Positions 51,801 to 57,800 of a stretch of 64,000 bases of DNA are shown here, one piece after another. The stretch covers positions 6,763,001 to 6,827,000 of the forward strand of contig NC_092674.1 in NCBI RefSeq assembly GCF_964355755.1, read 5' to 3'. Positions within the stretch are counted from its first letter, which is position 1, and each line of letters starts with the position of its first letter. A model generated the notes under the pieces. It was not told where the DNA came from and made no database searches. It saw nothing but the letters and a program-made list of their open reading frames with translations. Made by a program: the position numbers and the translations under genes. The stretch comes from Antedon mediterranea (taxonomy: Eukaryota; Echinodermata; Crinoidea; Comatulida; Antedonidae).

Positions 51801-54800
51801 AAAAAATAGCGACAAAAAAATGACATACAGTTACATTGTTAATGTTTCTTGTGTACAGGATAGTGGTGATCCCGACCTAAAGGAACACATGGTTGGTATC
51901 CTATTCAGCAACAGTAAGCTAACCAACCTGCAGAAACAAGTGTGTAGTCACATAGTACAAGCCATCCATAAAGAGACCACAAAGACTAGAGAAGAATGGG
52001 AGTTTAGCCTAACCAAGCAGGTAGAAGGTGGAGCACAGACAGAAGAGAAGCAAGTATCGTCTGCTGATGCTTACTGCTTTGAGTTGCTATCCATGGTGCT
52101 GGCTCTTAGTGGATCTAGTGTTGGCAGAGTGTATGTAGCTCAGAAGGCTAGCCTGGTGCAGGATCTTCTATCCTTGTTACACACTGGTTCGCCAAGAGTA
52201 CAGAGACAGGTATGTGAAAGAAATATTTAATAATTTTCATATATCGACCGCAGTCGACCATCTTCATCAATCAGACATCAGCATAGCTAGATTTCCAAGT
52301 TTTGCGGTCCTCCATGACACAAACAAGTTCAGATGTATTTCCTAAGCTGGTATCCTCAAAAAGGTGGAAAATTTAATTTACATGAACATTGCACACAATG
52401 TCTTGACAGTTTAAACAAATAACAATGCTGTACTGTTGTATAAGCCTGCCCCTAAAACATGAAGGAGGTTTGTTTTTACCCAACACTATCTTGCATATAT
52501 TTCAAGCTGGGCCTATACCCACATTAGTATGGAAAAAATATATAAGATTGTACACTTTCACTTCATGTCATTGTGTTAAATGCACGTTAATGGTATTTAC
52601 ATAGGTAACAGCCATTTTGCGTAAAGTTCTACCAGAAATAACACCCAATCGGTTTGCATCGGTCACTGGCTCAACACTACCGATAATGGACATCAACGTC
52701 ATCACAACATCTGCGGAAAAACCGAAAGTCATGGAGGAAGAGGAGACAATAGGTGTGCTTGAGGTGTTCTTAGCGGTCATCACTAAAGCACTGACTGTGC
52801 AGACAAAGATGAAGGCGGCAGGTAGCGGGAAAGTTGTACAGTCCATTACGCTGGCTTCTACCAAAATGTGAGTCGCATATCTGCAACATATTTTTGATGG
52901 TCATGTGGTGACATCCTTTTCATATGTATTATACTACAGTACCATGTTAATATGTGACCAAAATACTGCAGAGATAGAAATGGAAAATTCCTAAGGAGAG
53001 AAAAATTGCAACAGGAGATAATGTCTGAATTATTAACTTTATTTTGTTTTCTTGCTTTAGTAATGGAACAGACGAGGGCAGTAGCAGCAAACGATGGTGG
53101 ATCAGAGGCAGTATGTCACACAGCATTGCTGAAAGTATCATTGTCCTTATCAAAGACATTGCCATGGTGAGAGCGTTTGTTGATATTCAATTTAATAGGA
53201 CAATATACATGTTAAACTCAGTACGCAGGAAAACATGCATCCAGAGAACATATTTTTACAACATGCATGTAAACAAAAACACAATATTATATGCTACTCA
53301 ATACACTTTTAAACATAAGATAATGATATTTTTTATTTCATATAAGTTAATTGATGGCTTATTTTATTATTCTTATAGGGGAAGCTTGGAGACCTTTGGG
53401 CTAGTGTTTGCAAGGCAGCCGTTGCCGAGGCTCTACTTGCCCTCACAAGAATAGAAGAGTCCAAACGCGTTCCTGCTGAATGCCTACAGACACATACAGT
53501 AAATATACTGCTTTATCTAATAACTATTTAATTATTGCGGTATAAATTAAAAGCAGCAGAAGTTGAAAGCATTGTACTTACATGATATAAAAATATTTAA
53601 AAGTATAAAAACTAAATTTGGGCAGCACACAAAAATCAAAACACAATACAATGTTATAGCTATAAAAAACATATAAAAATGCCATTAAAATTACAAATAC
53701 CGGTAAATGTGAGATATATTTCACATAAAGGTTTGTTAATGTAGAATATACAACATATATGTACCTCATTCATGAACTTAAGTACTATGATTCTTGTTTA
53801 TATATATATATTTTTATCTACACAGCTATGGTTGTCATTGGCTAGTCTTTGTGTTCTAGAACAAGAGCATGTAGAGAGGTTGTCTTCAAGTGAATTAAGC
53901 AAAAAAGATGGGCAGGCTGCCAAACACAAGGTAATATATTATATATATCAGTTTAGGAAAATTAGACATAATATTAATCCAGCTCAAGGATGTCAGGAAT
54001 TTGGAGAATTGAACGTACTTTGCTTGCTGTTCAGCTCTTTTTACAATATCAAACTTTATGTAACAAAAAAATTTGATGTGCCCATATATGGACATGATGA
54101 CATCATATCACTACCATATTTGGGCACATAACACTTTTTTTTGTCGAACTAGTGATAGGGTAGACAGAGCTTTAACGTCATTGAAATTGTTATTTATTGA
54201 TTATTCCATTTCACAGCCATTGTGTGTGAATCATGATGATGGTGAAACACCAGCCATCGTAAGCTGTAACCAATGTGGTAACCTATGTGCTGACTGTGAT
54301 AAGTTTCTACATCTTCACAACAGAACAAGATCACATCAAAGACAGGTATGTTAATATAGTAACCCTATAGTTTAACACAAAAACACTGATGTGCCTAAAT
54401 ATGTTAGTGATATGCCCAAATATGGTAGTGATATGACATCATCATGTCCATATTATGTGTAACCAATGTGGTAACCTATGTTCTGACTGTGATAAGTTTC
54501 TACATCTTCATAACAGAACAAGATCACATCAAAGACAGGTATGTTAATATAGTAACCCTATAGTTTAACAAAAAATTCTGTGATGTGCCTAAATATGTTA
54601 GTGATATGCCCAAATATGGTAGTGATATGACATCATCATGTCCATATTATGTGTAACCAATGTGGTAACCTATGTGCTGACTGTGATAAGTTTCTACATC
54701 TTCACAACAGAACAAGATCACATCAAAGACACGTATGTTGATATTGTAACCCTATAGTTTAACAAAAAATTCTGTGATGTGCCTAAATATGTTAGTGATA

Positions 54801-57800
54801 TGCCCAAATATGGTAGTGATATGACATCATCATGTCCATATAATGTGTAACCAATGTTGTAACCTATGTGCTGACTGTGATAAGTTTCAACATCTTCACA
54901 ACAGAACAAGATCACATCAAAGACACGTATGTTGATATTGTAACCCTATAGTTTAACAAAAAATTCTGTGATATGCCCAAATATGGTAGTGATATGACAT
55001 CATCATGTCCATATATGGGCACATAAAGTTTGTGTAGACAGAGCTTAAGTGAATGTCTCTCGACTATCGAGGGCGTTCACAGAGAGACCTTGTTGGTTGG
55101 GGAAGAGAGATTCATGTTGTGGAGTCAGGTGGTTTTTATGTTGGAACAACCCAATAAAGTGTTGTATTTTTATCTACTGGATGACAAGTCTCTATATTTT
55201 ATAACTTCCACTATACAACCAAATGTTACAATATCATTTTTTTGTTTCTCAAAACCAACTCACCAACATTTAAAGAAATTCATTAGCCTGCAACTTAGCT
55301 AATTTGTTAAATTTTTTTCAATTGGCTTATGAAAAGTTTCTTGCGCAATGGCTTAGAGCCTTATTACTAGACTAGGTCTTGAGCTCTGTCTACACTATCA
55401 AACTAGTTCGAACAAAAACAGTGTAATGTTCCCAAATATGGTAGTGATATGACATAATCATGTCCATATATGGGCACATCACATTTGTTGGTCACATAAA
55501 GTTTGGTAGTGTAGACAGAGCTTCAGAATTGTATGTAACAAATGAATAAAGTTTGTTACATGTCTGTTTTTAAGGTATTTAAGGAAGAAGAGGAGGCGAT
55601 CAGGGTTGACCTTCATGAGGGGTGTGGAAGAAGCAAACTGTTCTGGGTCATGATCTTAGCAGACTCTAAAACGTTAAAGGCAATGATAGACTTCAAAGAA
55701 GCAGGTAAAAATGTTTTTTTTTTTTCAGGAAGGCTTCATAAAAATGTAATGTAAAGCGACATTTATATAGCGCTATTTCATGAAGATCAGAGCGCTGTGG
55801 ACTTAGATGTTACACCTTCTCAACAACATTCCATTTATATAGCGCTATTTCATGAAGATCAGCGCGCTGTGGACTTGGATGTTACCTTTTCAACAACATT
55901 CTTCTCCCCTAAGGGTCACATCGTGTCATCGGCAGCCAAGTACGACAGTGTGTGCATGTGTGTGTGAACTAATACACTGGGGCAACCCCCTACTCGTCTC
56001 GAAAGATGTACTAGGTTCTTTAAAGTGCACACGAGCAATATGCATACACTGGACCTACGGTTTATAGTCCTTATCCGAGAAGACTTGTTCTACCACCAGA
56101 ACCATGGAGCTAGTGAGCCTCGAACCCTTGCCGATGTTATGGCTATGAATTACGGTTCCACTGTCTTAACCGCTCGGCCACTCACTCACTCAAGCGTATT
56201 TAATGTCACTCAATTATATTTTCCATAAAATCTCTTTGTTTTAGACTGTTTGTGTAACTGTTATACTTGGTCTTATGGTATTTAGTATCAACATGCATAA
56301 TGTATTTGAGGTGTTACGTAGCGGTAGACGTTACCGGTCCATCGTCTCTCGTACAAATATGTTTTGTAGCAGCTTTTATCCAGCTGCCATTATGGCACTG
56401 AATGCTTGTCAGTATACCGTACAAGATTGATGAGCAAACATAATTTGAATATTTTATATTTAAATGACAATAAATGGAAATAATTTTCTACTGATAAATG
56501 AATGAATGAACTACATGTGTTTGCAGCAAATAAATATTAAATATAGCAAGTACTTTAGTAGATTATTGATATGTTTTAAAATAAAAAATAAATCTTTCTA
56601 TTTACACTGAAGGAAGTACGAGTAACAGTCATGGTTCTTCGGGTCGAGGGTCATGTAGGTTTTGTGGAGGTAATGCATCAGGTTTGACTGCTAGTGCAGT
56701 ATGTGAGGATTGTCAGGTAAGAAAAAGTGGCAGAACAGACTGTATATTTAGATATTTAAACTGTATGAAAATGTCAACAAATAAAATTACAATCATCCTC
56801 TATCCTTAGTGCCGTAATGTCTATGAGTGCTCACTGGCTAAACCCAGGTGCCTAATGAGCCCATGATCAGGGCCTAGTGGAAAAAGAGAATACCCTATTA
56901 ACGAATGGCCTCCGATCTCTGCGATTCGCCACTGATTATCATCATCATTACCACATTCAAACTGTTTTCTTTGTACTACTTTATATTGCAAAATTACAAA
57001 TTTGATGCATATATATTATCAGGAGTATGCGGAGACTGCATGTACTAAGGTACTACAATGTGAACACATCTGTGGTGGTCTGAAAGGCGAGGAAAAGCAT
57101 CTTCCTTGCCTACAGGGGTGCAGTAATGACCCTACTTTAAAGCAAGACTCTGATGATATGTGCATGATATGTTTCACTGAGGCTCTATGCTGTGCACCGG
57201 CTATCCAGGTCAGTTTTAGCAAATACATAGTACTGCAATTTGAATTGCCTAAAATCAATGATTTGTTTTGTCTAAGTTTAGTTACCTTTATAAAAATAAT
57301 GGTAGTCTTATATAGCTCCTAATACAATGTTACTAAGCGCTTTACACAAAAATGATCATATCATAATATCATATCCTAAGATAAGCAAAACAATGAAGAA
57401 GAGACAGAGGAACCATTTACACCGCTCTGTTCTCCAGCCATAGAACCTGCCATTTGGGAGCTTGCCGGAATAGAATTCACAGGAGATCAAGTGAAAAAGG
57501 CATACCCTACTAAAATAAAAAGTGAAAAGATGCTTAAAGCTCTGTCTACACTATCAAACTTTATGTGACAAAAAAATGTGACGTGCCCATATATGGGCAT
57601 GATGATGTCATATCACTATCATATTTGAGCATATAACTACCATATTTGGGCACATCCCACTTTTTTTTGTCATAGTTTGATAGTGTAAACAGAGCTTTAA
57701 AATATCGATTGATGTTGCTTCTTTAATGTGTGATACCTTATTGTTTAAATACTTAGTAAATTTATACAACTTTGTTTTATTTGTACATAGCTTGTGTGTG

